A stretch of DNA of 49,588 nucleotides from an uncultured Lachnospiraceae bacterium. Its GTDB lineage: Bacteria; Bacillota; Clostridia; Lachnospirales; Lachnospiraceae. The notes under the pieces were generated by a model that was not told the DNA's origin, made no database searches, and saw only the letters and a list, made by a program, of their open reading frames with translations. The position numbers and the translations under genes are program-made. Positions 7,035 to 16,117 of this stretch are shown here, in pieces; within the stretch, counting starts at the first letter, position 1, and each line of letters opens with the position of its first letter. The DNA lies in the NCBI GenBank assembly GCA_947630595.1, contig CANRIG010000013.1:1-49588 (forward strand). Reading direction: 5' to 3'.

Positions 7035-8920
7035 TTTTTCTTTCCCAGCGTGAAATCCGCGTACTCTCCCAGGTCCATCAGCACGATGCTGTGGCTGGTG
7101 CGCCGCTGGCTGACCGGGATCATCTGCATATAATCCCCGTATAGATAAGTCAGATATTTATCATACTCTTTCGGCACCGGAAACTGGTAGCCTTCAAAAT
7201 CCACATACACGGCCTCCTCCAGCCATTTGGCCGGGAAAGCGCCCCGCTTCAGATTGCGTCCCATTCCGTCATAGAGATAACCGGTCCTGCGATTCCGGAA
7301 AAATTCCAGAGAATGATTCTGCGCCCACAGCGCAAACGGCATCGGCACCAGGTATTTCAGCCGGTCGACGATTTTGCAGACGATCGGATGCCCGCCCCCT
7401 CCGGCGATGTCGGTGTCGCCCCATTTGTTAAAAACGACAGAGCGTGTGAGCATCGTAATCATCAGATGCAGTTTCTGCGACCATTTATGCTGTCCCGTGC
7501 GGTCATGCGCAAGCACGTCAAAGAAAATGCCGTTATGCATATCCATGAAATTTCCCGTAAACTTTGTGGCGAACATCGTGTTGTCGATGCGCAGCTTCGT
7601 AAACGGATTGTAGTTGCCCTTCTCGGTCTGCGGAATCTGCATGAAAATATTGCCAGGCATCTCCTCCTGCGCCACCGCCTGAAACTTCTCGTAATCCTCG
7701 CGCAGCATCATCACGTCGGCGTCGTCGTCCCAGGGAATGAATCCGTGATGCCGGATCGCGCCCAGCAGCGTGCCTCCGGCCAGAAAATATTTTATGTTGT
7801 ATTTACGGCAGATGCGGTCGATCTCCAGCAGATACGCCAGCAGGATTTTCTGCACCTTTTCCAGCTTGCCCAGATACGTGTTGTCGAAAATGAACACCTC
7901 GCCGGTGTTCTGCAGGCTTTTCACCAGAATGATCAGGCCGTCCTCCAGCGACACCGCCGGGCGGAATCCGTAGTGCCGGAGCAGCTGCGTGTTCAGCCAG
8001 ATGCCGGAGCATGCGCCCGCAGAGGAAGCGTTATCTGCGTCCGGGGCCGCGTGCGTCAGCGTCACTTTGCACTGCTCCGGAAAATTATCGTACAGCAGCA
8101 TGGCCAACTCGCCGACCGTCGCGTCGGAATCCCGTCCCGATGCGTTAAAAATTTTATTCTCCGGACATTTGGTCAGCACAAACTGAACGGCTGTCAGCAC
8201 ATCGTGAATGCAGATATAGGAATTTTTATCCTGCGACAGCGTCAGGGAAAACTCCTGTGCACCCGCTGTTTTCGCCGCCAGAAGCGACGCCGGGTGCGGC
8301 ATCATCGGAACGCACGGCCCGTAAATCAGCCCGGTCCGCAGAATCTGAAACGCTTTGCCCGCGGCGCGCGCATGCGCGGTCAGCATGCCCTCCAGCGCCT
8401 GCAGCAGATACTGCGCCTCAAATCCCGGCGCACAGGGATCCGTGGCGCCGGCCTCATACTCGGAGGCGGCAAAGCCGTGTCCCAGACGCCCGTAAACGCG
8501 CCCGTCCGACAGCAACAGAATCCGCGCGCAGCCGATTTTGCAGAGCGCGTCCAGCAAAGCGCCGAACTTCTGCAGATACGAAATCGTCTCACCGGCCGTC
8601 TCCGGCGCTTCCCGGCAGCAGCGCCCGGTCAGAATCACGTAATCCGCCTCCTCCGGCGCAAAGCTGTCCTCCGTATAACTCTCCGTAACCGTAAACCCGG
8701 TTCCGTCCGCTGAAACCGCCGCGCCCACCACCTGCACGCCGCGGCGGCGCTCGTCGTTCCAGGCCATAAACGACCATGCGATCGCATGCGCAAACGCATC
8801 CCCATCGCCGAATATCGCTATTTTCTTTCCCTGCAGCTGTCTGTCGGGAATCAGCCCCGACCGCAGCGGGGCCTGCGCCCAGTCGAGTTCAAACTCATTC
8901 AATCGGTCACGAAGCAACAT
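7031..8920 (-). CDS. SDR (epimerase-like) domain fused to LicD nucleotidyltransferase
   Basis: This is a 629-residue two-domain protein. Residues 30-335 follow an extended SDR/NAD-dependent epimerase plan (KKIAIFGDG, VILTGRCC, ILLLSDGRVYG, LRTGLIYGP). The glycine motif is altered and the Y-x-x-x-K pair is not evident, so catalysis in that half is doubtful. Residues 350-629 are LicD: FLAGGTLLGAIRHHGFIPWD (380-398) and DDDADVMM, the nucleotidyltransferase-fold signature of enzymes that attach phosphocholine or other phospho-substituents to surface glycans. It is the last gene of the minus-strand polymer operon, and the ATG has AAAGGT upstream. The likely role is transfer of a phospho-substituent onto the exported polymer; the donor is unknown. 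Confidence 0.85.
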   Translation of the reverse strand: MLLRDRLNEFELDWAQAPLRSGLIPDRQLQGKKIAIFGDGDAFAHAIAWSFMAWNDERRRGVQVVGAAVSADGTGFTVTESYTEDSFAPEEADYVILTGRCCREAPETAGETISYLQKFGALLDALCKIGCARILLLSDGRVYGRLGHGFAASEYEAGATDPCAPGFEAQYLLQALEGMLTAHARAAGKAFQILRTGLIYGPCVPMMPHPASLLAAKTAGAQEFSLTLSQDKNSYICIHDVLTAVQFVLTKCPENKIFNASGRDSDATVGELAMLLYDNFPEQCKVTLTHAAPDADNASSAGACSGIWLNTQLLRHYGFRPAVSLEDGLIILVKSLQNTGEVFIFDNTYLGKLEKVQKILLAYLLEIDRICRKYNIKYFLAGGTLLGAIRHHGFIPWDDDADVMMLREDYEKFQAVAQEEMPGNIFMQIPQTEKGNYNPFTKLRIDNTMFATKFTGNFMDMHNGIFFDVLAHDRTGQHKWSQKLHLMITMLTRSVVFNKWGDTDIAGGGGHPIVCKIVDRLKYLVPMPFALWAQNHSLEFFRNRRTGYLYDGMGRNLKRGAFPAKWLEEAVYVDFEGYQFPVPKEYDKYLTYLYGDYMQMIPVSQRRTSHSIVLMDLGEYADFTLGKKN

Positions 8921-8966
8921 AACTTACCTTTCTGTGCATTTTTATCCTTAACCGCTCATGCTGCGC

Positions 8967-9770
8967 TCACTTCGCAAGCGCCTGCAGCTTCGCGTCGTCC
9001 ACCAGCACGGCGACCGGCGAAAGCGGGGAGTGCATTGGGAAGCCGGGGCGGTTCACGCTCTGCCAGCCTGCAGCCGCTTTCTCCGCCGGGCTCTGTCCGA
9101 GTGCTGCGGCTGAATTTTCATTCAACGCATTTTTATTCATCTGATCCGGAAGGGCAAGATTATATGCCTCCCCATCAGTTCCGCATAACAAAACCCTCAC
9201 CAGTTCCTCCGCAATCCGCCCGTTTTCTTCCGGGACGGCAGGGGAATCCACGCGGCCCTCCGCTTCCTGGGACAAAATCTGCGCCCAGTCCGCGCGCACA
9301 ATCCGCACCGGCAGCTTTCCCTCTCTGGCCATCCTGCAGCACAGATGCTCCGCTGTCCGCAGACACTGCGCGGCCATGTCCTTAGCCCCGGTATGCGAAA
9401 CATAGCCGATCTCCTGCTCCCGCAGCAGGTGCGGCACGCCAAATAATTTACCGTAAACCAGTACATCTGAGATCAGCAGCACCGCGCACGGATGTGTCTG
9501 CTCCAGCTTTTGCAGGCATCGCAGCACTTCGTCCAGCTCCTGCCATGTGCGCCCGCCGGTTAGCAGTACGCAGTCGTTCGGCTGTACCGCTTCCACCGAA
9601 GACAGCGGCACGCATTCCATACCTGCCGCGTCGGCGGCTGGCTGCAGATTTTCGGCGAGAAACCGGTTGACCGGCAAATCCGGGCCGATCGTCAGGATTC
9701 TGCCCTGTGTTCGCCGGGATTTTTCCTCTCCCGAACCGTGCTCCGCTTCCGAATGTTTCTTTTCCTGCAT
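8967..9770 (-). CDS. Degenerate SDR/epimerase-like protein
   Basis: A 267-residue protein resembling the SDR half of the downstream SDR-LicD protein: ILTIGPDLPVNRFLAENL, CVLLTGGRTWQELDEVL, VLLISDVLVYGKLFG, LPVRIVRADWAQI. Neither the GxxGxxG motif nor the Y-x-x-x-K catalytic pair is recognisable, so it is probably a non-catalytic or decaying paralogue. The ATG at 9770 is preferred over the GTG three bases earlier because AAAGGA is better spaced. It lies in the operon between a canonical SDR and the SDR-LicD fusion, which suggests serial duplication. No function can be assigned beyond membership of the polymer operon. Confidence 0.6.
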   Translation of the reverse strand: MQEKKHSEAEHGSGEEKSRRTQGRILTIGPDLPVNRFLAENLQPAADAAGMECVPLSSVEAVQPNDCVLLTGGRTWQELDEVLRCLQKLEQTHPCAVLLISDVLVYGKLFGVPHLLREQEIGYVSHTGAKDMAAQCLRTAEHLCCRMAREGKLPVRIVRADWAQILSQEAEGRVDSPAVPEENGRIAEELVRVLLCGTDGEAYNLALPDQMNKNALNENSAAALGQSPAEKAAAGWQSVNRPGFPMHSPLSPVAVLVDDAKLQALAK

Positions 9771-9832
9771 CACGTGTTCCTTTCCTGCTCCTGGTCAGAT
9801 ATGTCTTTCAATTTTTTGCCTTCTGCTCCCGA

Positions 9833-10918
9833 TCAAGCATGGTTTTCATTTTTCTGTTTCATACTTTTGATCAGCCGCTCAAACATCTCCGTCAGCCCCA
9901 CGTTCGGCGCCCAGCCCAGCCCGCGCAGCTTCTCCGCGTTGACCAGCATCCGCGAGGTCGGCGCGTACCCGTACTTGCCTGCGTCCTCCGGAATATCGAA
10001 AACCAGCCTGGAGCCGCTCTTCGGATAGCGCGCGATCAGCAGCTCCGCCATCCCGCGGATCGTGGAAAACGTGGCTTCGTTGGAGACATTGTAGGCCTCG
10101 CCCGGCGCGCCCTCCAGAAGCACCGTCAGAATGCCGAGCACCGCATCCGTGGTATAGCAGTAGCAGTGCGCCTTGCTTCCGTCGGTGTGCAGCACAATGT
10201 CCTGCCCGCCGATAATGCTGCGCGCGAACTGCGCAAACACCCGGTTTTCGCTTTCCGGAATCCCGGCGCCGAACGTCTGCGCCAGGCGCACCGTCCTGAC
10301 CGGCACCTGATACTCATGCGCGTAAGCCCCGCACAGGCCCTCCGCCATGCGCTTGCTCTCGGAATAGCTGCTGCGCGTCTGCAGCGGGTCGATGTAGCCG
10401 TAATCCGTTTCCTTTACATTATAGTGCGCGTCGTCGACCACACCGTATGCTTCCATCGAGGAAAGATAAACCATGCCCCGCGCCTTTTTTTCGCGCGCCA
10501 GCTCCAGCAGATTCTCCGTGCCTTTCAACGTCGTCAGAATAGTCTCTACCGGATGCTCCACGAAATCCTTCGAGGTCGTCACCCCGGCCCCGTGAATCAC
10601 ATAGTCCACCGGTCCCGGCGCCTGCAGCGGGGACAAAATGTCACATACGAAAATTTCCAGCCCGTCCTGCAGGCAGGACGCAAACAGCTTTTCCGCCTTC
10701 TGCCGGTTGCGCACCGCCGCCAGCACGCGAAGGTTCAGGCCGCGCTTTGCCCCGGCGCAGACCAGCGCCCGCGCCAGAATGCTGCCGATCAGCCCGGTAG
10801 CCCCGGTCACCAGCACGCATTTCCCTCTCAGCTTCTCCCAGTCAATCAGCTCCGAAGCAGCGATCTCCTCCAGATCCTGCTGCAGAACCGTATCTTCACT
10901 CCAGATTTTGTCCGCCAT
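9833..10918 (-). CDS. NAD(P)-dependent epimerase/dehydratase (extended SDR)
   Basis: A 361-residue extended SDR with intact motifs: the nucleotide-binding GATGLIGSILA loop, the Asp after strand 3, SSMEAYG, and the catalytic pair in SSYSESKRMAE (Y-x-x-x-K with upstream Ser). Family members epimerise or dehydrate nucleotide sugars or reduce nucleotide-linked precursors. Next to an IspD/TarI-type cytidylyltransferase it could act on a CDP-linked sugar or polyol, but this is inference. The ATG at 10918 (MADKIWSEDT) is chosen because GGAAAGGATC lies just upstream; the longer reading frame has no ribosome site. It is followed by two further SDR-like genes. Confidence 0.85.
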   Translation of the reverse strand: MADKIWSEDTVLQQDLEEIAASELIDWEKLRGKCVLVTGATGLIGSILARALVCAGAKRGLNLRVLAAVRNRQKAEKLFASCLQDGLEIFVCDILSPLQAPGPVDYVIHGAGVTTSKDFVEHPVETILTTLKGTENLLELAREKKARGMVYLSSMEAYGVVDDAHYNVKETDYGYIDPLQTRSSYSESKRMAEGLCGAYAHEYQVPVRTVRLAQTFGAGIPESENRVFAQFARSIIGGQDIVLHTDGSKAHCYCYTTDAVLGILTVLLEGAPGEAYNVSNEATFSTIRGMAELLIARYPKSGSRLVFDIPEDAGKYGYAPTSRMLVNAEKLRGLGWAPNVGLTEMFERLIKSMKQKNENHA

Positions 10919-11004
10919 ATTCTGATCCTTTCCATTTTGTCTCCCGCCGCACGGTTCCAAAAGCGCAGAGCGCGAAGAAATCCACGATGCCGGAGGCCTC
11001 TCTC

Positions 11005-11784
11005 CTACTCTGTTTTCCTATTTTTATAGCGGTTCATCCGCGCCGCCAGCCGGTCGGTCAGCCCGAATCCGAACGCCTGCTCGTTTTCCTTATACTGAAT
11101 CAGCGCGCGGAACATGAACACATCCTCCGGCGTCGTCACCTTGATGTTGCCGCGGTTGCCCAGCACAATATGAGGCTGCCGCCCCAGCGCGCGGTAAATC
11201 GTGCACGCGTCCACCATATTCTCGTAGCGCGTTTCCCGGCTGCGGATCATCTCGTGCGCTTCGATGATGTCCTTCAGGTAAAAGCTCTGCGGAGCCTGCG
11301 CCGCATAGCTCTCCTTGCGCAGCGGCAGGTCGTCCACCTTCAGCCCGTCTTTGCTGATCATGATCGTCTCATAACAGAGCGTGGAGGTGATGGCGCTGCC
11401 GTACTTCCGCACGCTCTCGATGTTGTCGCTGATGACGCTGTACTCGACGAACGGGCGCACCCCGTCATGAATCAGCACAATGGAATCCTCCGGGTTCTCC
11501 TCTCTCGCCCGCGCCAGCGCGTTGTAAATGGAGTCCTGCGCCGTGACGCCGCCCTCCACAATCGCCGCAATTTTATCAATGTGATAATCGAGCACCAGCT
11601 GCTCCGTAAAACGAAGGTAATCCCTGCTCATTGCCAGATAAATTTTGTCGATTTCCTCATGTTCCTGAAAAAGCTGCAGGGTATGAATCAGAATCGGTTT
11701 GCCGTTGATTTCCAGAAACTGCTTCGGCAGGCCCGCGCCCATGCGCACGCCGCTGCCCCCGGCAAAAATAATCGCAATGTTCAT
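11005..11784 (-). CDS. IspD/TarI-type cytidylyltransferase
   Basis: A 259-residue member of the IspD/TarI family, which transfers CMP from CTP to a sugar-alcohol phosphate: 2-C-methyl-D-erythritol 4-phosphate in IspD, D-ribitol 5-phosphate in TarI. Signatures are the N-terminal AGGSGVRMGAGLPKQFLEI, the IHDGVRPFV block, AAQAPQSF, and IKVTTPEDVFMFRAL near the end. The extra C-terminal 30 residues and the setting between a glycerophosphotransferase-like gene and an SDR favour a TarI-like role in making a CDP-activated polyol for the exported polymer over isoprenoid synthesis. The exact substrate cannot be read from sequence. The ATG has GGAGG upstream. Confidence 0.82.
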   Translation of the reverse strand: MNIAIIFAGGSGVRMGAGLPKQFLEINGKPILIHTLQLFQEHEEIDKIYLAMSRDYLRFTEQLVLDYHIDKIAAIVEGGVTAQDSIYNALARAREENPEDSIVLIHDGVRPFVEYSVISDNIESVRKYGSAITSTLCYETIMISKDGLKVDDLPLRKESYAAQAPQSFYLKDIIEAHEMIRSRETRYENMVDACTIYRALGRQPHIVLGNRGNIKVTTPEDVFMFRALIQYKENEQAFGFGLTDRLAARMNRYKNRKTE

Positions 11785-11823
11785 AGTGTCCTCCTCCGTG
11801 TGAATTCTTTTTATCCGCCGTAT

Positions 11824-13125
11824 TCATTTTTTTGCATATGCACCCAGGCCAACCAGCTCCAGGATTCTCTGCGTCGCATGGCCGTCGCAGGCCCCGACAT
11901 ACAGTTCCCGGAATTGATCTATTTCTTCCATATTTATATGGATCGAGTCGCCGCGCTCCTGCCCTTCCGGTCGCCGGGTCTTCTTCTGCGCCCCGCATTC
12001 CTGCTTTTTCTGTTTCAGGTCCTCTAATTCCTGTGCTTCGCACTCCTGCTCATCTGATTTCTGAATTTCTAATCTCCGCGTTCCGCGCTTCTGTTCGTCC
12101 GATCCTTGATTCTCCCATTCCCGCCCGCACGCGCGCACGGCAGCAGTCAGCTCCTCCACAGTCTGCGTCAGCGGATACGGAATCGAGCGGTAATCCAGAT
12201 AAAAGCCGCGGTTTGTCACATATTGTTCCAGATCCGGTGCAAACAGAACCGCCGGTTTCCGGTAAAGCAGGTAATCGAATAAAATGGAAGAATAATCCGT
12301 GATCAGCACATCCGCCACCGTCAGCAGCTCCTCCGTCGGTATCTCGCAGTTTGACACCGGCGTATGGGCGTCGATGTGCGGATGTGCTTTCAGAATAAAA
12401 TACCACTCGTCCGACAGCTCTGCGGCCGCAGCCTGCACCGCCTCCAGGCCCTCCAGCCGCGGCATCGCCGCGTTGCCGCGAAACGTCGGCGCCCACAGCG
12501 CGATCTTTTTCCCTTTTGCCTGCGGGTACCGGCGGTAAAACTGCTCGCGGCATCTCCGGTTCCATTCGCGGTCAAAGTAATAATCGGTGCGGCTGATTCC
12601 GGTCGCGCGGATGCGCTCCTGCGGCATCCGCAGCGCCTTCGCATGCACCGGCACGCAGACTGGCGCGCTCAGCGTCAGATACGTATAATTTCCGAACATA
12701 TCGCCCCGGTAGTGCTTCGGGATATCGTCCCCGGCATCGTAGGCGATCTTTTTCATCAGGCCGCACGAATGCCACAACTGCACCAGCGTGGTCTCCTTCC
12801 GCTTGCGGCAGGACGCCGCCGGCAGATAATAGTCGCAGACAAAGACGTACTCTGATGTCGCATATTGTTTCATGAACCAGATCAGATAGCGAAACAGCGC
12901 GCCCCAGGACATGCGGCCGAAATCGCGGACGCATACCTGAACCTGCAGCCCGCTGTCCGCCAGCGCCTCATACACGCGCCGCATGGAGAACGGAATCTCC
13001 TCATGGTGGCCGTCGGCAAACAGCACGCTGCCCTTTCGCACCAGCCTGCGCGCATACCACGCATAAATCAGCGGCAAAAGCGCATTCTGCAAAAACATTT
13101 TCAAAAACTGCTTGATCTGAAACAT
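11824..13125 (-). CDS. CDP-glycerol-type glycerophosphotransferase (TagB/TagF family)
   Basis: A 433-residue enzyme of the Glyphos_transf family, which moves a phosphopolyol from a CDP-polyol to a membrane-linked acceptor on the cytoplasmic face. Visible signatures are LVQLWHSCGLMKKIAYD, LTLSAPVCV, TGISRTDYYF, ILKAHPHID, and the nucleotide-binding stretch ITDYSSILFDYLLYRKPAVL. Residues 337-392 are a low-complexity E/Q/K/R-rich insert just before the C-terminal segment; family members have a short connection there. The ATG is supported by GGAGG. Together with the adjacent cytidylyltransferase this points to a teichoic-acid-like polymer. No membrane helices are needed; the N-terminal hydrophobic stretch may dock it to the membrane. 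Confidence 0.85.
   Translation of the reverse strand: MFQIKQFLKMFLQNALLPLIYAWYARRLVRKGSVLFADGHHEEIPFSMRRVYEALADSGLQVQVCVRDFGRMSWGALFRYLIWFMKQYATSEYVFVCDYYLPAASCRKRKETTLVQLWHSCGLMKKIAYDAGDDIPKHYRGDMFGNYTYLTLSAPVCVPVHAKALRMPQERIRATGISRTDYYFDREWNRRCREQFYRRYPQAKGKKIALWAPTFRGNAAMPRLEGLEAVQAAAAELSDEWYFILKAHPHIDAHTPVSNCEIPTEELLTVADVLITDYSSILFDYLLYRKPAVLFAPDLEQYVTNRGFYLDYRSIPYPLTQTVEELTAAVRACGREWENQGSDEQKRGTRRLEIQKSDEQECEAQELEDLKQKKQECGAQKKTRRPEGQERGDSIHINMEEIDQFRELYVGACDGHATQRILELVGLGAYAKK
11950..12117 (-). repeat. Low-complexity E/Q/K insert in the glycerophosphotransferase gene
   Basis: Residues 337-392 contain imperfect units such as QKSDEQECEAQ, QKKQECGAQ and EGQERGD. The sequence is in frame and sits between the catalytic fold and its last helices. 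Confidence 0.6.
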
Positions 13126-13180
13126 GGCCGTTTCCTCCGCCGCTGCTGTTTCGCCTGCCCGGGGCGTATCCCGGTTCGCC

Positions 13181-15103
13181 TTACTCGAGCCGTATCTTGA
13201 TATTCAGTTCGATACCCACGTCCTCGAGCGCGGAGCGGATCACCTCGTCCATATTGTAATACTGATAGCGCCCGAGCCGGCCGCCGAAAATGACGTTTTT
13301 CTCCTTCTCAGCCAGAGCGCGGTATTTCTCATACAACGCCGTATTTTTTTCATCGTTGATCGGATAGTACGGCTCGATGCCCGGCTTCCACTCGGTCGAA
13401 TATTCCCGGGAAATAATCGTGAAATCCTTGGGATTCTCCAGCTCCGCCTCCGGCTCAAAATGCTTGTGCTCGATAATGCGTGTATACGGAACCTCACGTT
13501 CTGTATAATTAACCACCGCATTGCCCTGGAAATCGCTCTCCGGCAGGCGTTCCGTCTCAAACTGCACGGTGCGGTACTCCAGATGGCCGTAGCAGAAATC
13601 GAAATATTCATCGATCATTCCGGAGTATACCACCTTGTCGAACATCTCCGGATGCTCTTTGCGGTACGTAAAGAAATCGGTCTCCAGCAGCACGTCGGTG
13701 TTGCGGAGCAGATTTTCCACCAGCGCCGTGTAGCCGCCGATGGGGATTCCCTGATAGACGTCGTTGAAATAATTGTTGTCGTACGTAAAGCGCAACGGCA
13801 GCCGCCGGATGATGAAGGCCGGCAGGTCTTTGCAGTCGCGCCCCCACTGCTTCTCCGTGTAGCCCCTGACCAGCTTCTCGTACACGTCGGGGCCGACCAG
13901 GGAGAGCGCCTGCTCCTCCAGGTTTTTCGGCTCCGTGATGCCGAGCCCGGCGATCTGTCCCGCAATCTTTTCGCGCACCTCCGCCGGCTTTTTCAGCCCC
14001 CAGAGTTTGGAGAACGTGTTCATATTAAATGGAAGATTATACAGTTCATCTTTATAAACCGCAAGCGGCGAGTTGATGTAATGGTTGAAATCCGCGAAGC
14101 GGTTGACGTACCGCCAGATGCGGTCGTTGCTGGTGTGGAAAATATGGGCTCCATATTTATGCACCTGAATGCCGTCCACGTCCTCGGTGTACACATTGCC
14201 GCCGATGTGGCTGCGCTTGTCGATGACCAGGCAGTGCTTGCCGCGTTTTGTGAGCTCGCGCGCGGCGACCGCGCCGTAAAGCCCCGCGCCCACGATCAGA
14301 TAATCGTACTTTTCCCGCTCCCGCCGCTTTTTCTCGCGGATCATTTCCTTGCGCTCGTTGATCTCGCGCTCCTGCTCCTCCTTGTAGGCGTCGCAGACCT
14401 CCACCGACGGGCCCATCATTTTGATCTGGCCCTCCTCCAGCCACACCGCATTGTCACACAATGATTTGACAGAGTCAATATTATGTGAGACATACAGCAG
14501 GGTCGTGCCGCCGGCCAGCATCTGCTGCATGCGCTCGTTGCACTTGCGGCGGAAGCGCAGGTCGCCGACCTCCAGCACCTCGTCCACGACCAGAATGTCC
14601 GGGTTGACGATCGTCGCCACGGCAAAACCGAGCCTCGCCTTCATACCGGAGGAGAAATTCTTGACCGGGGAATCCAGGAATTGGGAGATATTGGCAAATT
14701 CCACGATCTCGTCGAAATGTTCTTTCATAAATTCGCGGGAATGCCCGAGCACCAGCCCGTTCAGGAAAATATTTTCCCGCGCCGTCAGGTCGGTGTCGAA
14801 GCCCGCGCCCAGCTCGATCAGGGGCGCGATGCTGCCGCGCACCTTGACCGTGCCCTCGGAGGGCTGCAAAATGCCGCTTATTGTTTTCAGAAGCGTCGAC
14901 TTTCCGGAGCCGTTGCGCCCGATAAAGCCCCAGGACTCGCCTTTTTGTATTTTCAAGCTGATGTGCTGGAGCGCCAGAAACTCCTGAAACATCAGCTCAT
15001 GCCTGACCAGCTTGATCGCGTACTCCTTGAGGTTGTCCACCTTCTGAGTCGCGAGATTGAACCTGATTTTTACGTCGTTTACTTCAACTGCATATTTACT
15101 CAT
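13181..15103 (-). CDS. ABC transporter ATPase fused to UDP-galactopyranose mutase
   Basis: One 640-residue reading frame holds two complete enzymes. Residues 1-245 are a TagH/Wzt-type polysaccharide-export ATPase: Walker A GRNGSGKST (63-71), signature FSSGMKARLGFA (150-161), Walker B ILVVDEVLEVGD, and the H-loop in LLYVSHN. A highly charged linker of about 25 residues (KEEQEREINERKEMIREKKR) leads straight into a full-length Glf at about residue 266: YDYLIVGAGLYGAVAARELT (FAD site), GGNVYTE, KYGAHIFHT, YTEKQWGRD, and GRLGRYQYYNMDEVI. Glf converts UDP-galactopyranose to UDP-galactofuranose. The start at 15103 has AAAGGTGAG upstream, 25 bases after the permease gene. The fusion would couple precursor supply to export of a galactofuranose-containing glycan. 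Confidence 0.92.
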   Translation of the reverse strand: MSKYAVEVNDVKIRFNLATQKVDNLKEYAIKLVRHELMFQEFLALQHISLKIQKGESWGFIGRNGSGKSTLLKTISGILQPSEGTVKVRGSIAPLIELGAGFDTDLTARENIFLNGLVLGHSREFMKEHFDEIVEFANISQFLDSPVKNFSSGMKARLGFAVATIVNPDILVVDEVLEVGDLRFRRKCNERMQQMLAGGTTLLYVSHNIDSVKSLCDNAVWLEEGQIKMMGPSVEVCDAYKEEQEREINERKEMIREKKRREREKYDYLIVGAGLYGAVAARELTKRGKHCLVIDKRSHIGGNVYTEDVDGIQVHKYGAHIFHTSNDRIWRYVNRFADFNHYINSPLAVYKDELYNLPFNMNTFSKLWGLKKPAEVREKIAGQIAGLGITEPKNLEEQALSLVGPDVYEKLVRGYTEKQWGRDCKDLPAFIIRRLPLRFTYDNNYFNDVYQGIPIGGYTALVENLLRNTDVLLETDFFTYRKEHPEMFDKVVYSGMIDEYFDFCYGHLEYRTVQFETERLPESDFQGNAVVNYTEREVPYTRIIEHKHFEPEAELENPKDFTIISREYSTEWKPGIEPYYPINDEKNTALYEKYRALAEKEKNVIFGGRLGRYQYYNMDEVIRSALEDVGIELNIKIRLE

Positions 15104-15128
15104 TTTTCTCACCTTTCGCGCCGTTTGT

Positions 15129-15920
15129 CTAAATGTAAAGGACAAATCTGTCCTTCGACCTCTGGAAGGACCAGACTCCGATCAGCAGTGTCAAAAAGGC
15201 GATCAGCCAGCCGCCCCAGAAAATACGGGGGCCCGGTATCTGTCCGTAATACACAAGGTCACGGAACTGTGCTACATAATAATACATGGGATTGAATCCC
15301 TTGATGAGGATCTGCAGCCATTTCGGAAAGCGGTCGTCCAGCTGGTAGATGATCGGCGTCAGGTACATCCACGCCGTCGTCAGCGCGCTGTAAATATACT
15401 GAACATCGCGGAAAAATACATTGGCCTGCGCCAGGAAAAACCCGAGCCCGCAGCAGAAAATATAGAGCTGTATAATCACCAGCGGCGTCATTATGATATA
15501 AATGTGGAATTTTGCGTGCGTCACCAGCATGACGATCACCAGGGCGCCCAGCGAAAACATCGTGTCGACCATGGAGCTCGTGACCTTGGCGAGTGTAAAA
15601 ATATACTTCGGCACGTATACCTTGCGCAGCAGGGAGGAGTTGCCGATCACGGAGCGCATGGCGTTGTTTGTGCTCGTCTTCATAAAGTCAAACAGCATGC
15701 GGCCGCAGACCAGATACACCGGATAGTTCTCAATCTTACGTCCCAGCAGGCGGGAAAACACCACCGTCAGCACCAGCATGATCAGCAGCGGATTGAGCAC
15801 GCTCCACACATAGCCGAGGAAGCTGCGCCGGTATTTCAGCTTGATATCGCGGGCCACCAGCTCCAGAATCAGATCTTTGTATTTAAACAAAGTCTTTATA
15901 CGGTATTGCAGCAAGTCCAT
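15129..15920 (-). CDS. ABC-2 type polysaccharide/teichoic acid export permease
   Basis: A 263-residue membrane protein of the TagG/Wzm family, the permease that pairs with the downstream ATPase. It has the family N-terminus (LVARDIKLKYRRSFLGYVWS, LNPLLIMLVLTVVFSRLL), about six hydrophobic segments, and a C-terminal GFNPMYYYVAQFRDLVYY. The start is set at 15920 (MDLLQYRIKTL) for two reasons. CAGGAG lies 9 bases upstream, and the predicted transcription start (about 15946, from the promoter at 15953-15981) lies downstream of the earlier Met codon at 15950. It is the first gene of the seven-gene minus-strand operon. Confidence 0.88.
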   Translation of the reverse strand: MDLLQYRIKTLFKYKDLILELVARDIKLKYRRSFLGYVWSVLNPLLIMLVLTVVFSRLLGRKIENYPVYLVCGRMLFDFMKTSTNNAMRSVIGNSSLLRKVYVPKYIFTLAKVTSSMVDTMFSLGALVIVMLVTHAKFHIYIIMTPLVIIQLYIFCCGLGFFLAQANVFFRDVQYIYSALTTAWMYLTPIIYQLDDRFPKWLQILIKGFNPMYYYVAQFRDLVYYGQIPGPRIFWGGWLIAFLTLLIGVWSFQRSKDRFVLYI

Positions 15921-15952
15921 TTTTTCCATCTCCTGTTCATTGTTTTCCATAC

Positions 15953-15981
15953 ATCTTACCATATCCGTCCGCGCATTGCAA
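15953..15981 (-). promoter_or_regulatory. Promoter of the envelope-polymer operon
   Basis: On the minus strand TTGCAA (15976-15981) and TAAGAT (15953-15958) are 17 bp apart, with an extended -10 (TGG before TAAGAT). No other good promoter was seen before the six following genes, whose gaps are short. Confidence 0.65.
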
Positions 15982-16117
15982 CGCCGGATATGCGGGGCAA
16001 GCTCCGGCGGGACCGGGAATCCGGCGGGAGCATGCCGCACAATCCGGCGGCAGATACTTACTTTTTATATGTGATGCCAGGGTTAAAAATCATAATTTAT
16101 GACGGAATGCCCCGCCC

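Noticed and set aside
7313-8713. 466-codon plus-strand frame opposite the SDR-LicD gene
   Set aside because: Arg/Gln/His-rich mirror of a real gene with LicD and SDR motifs; no ribosome site.
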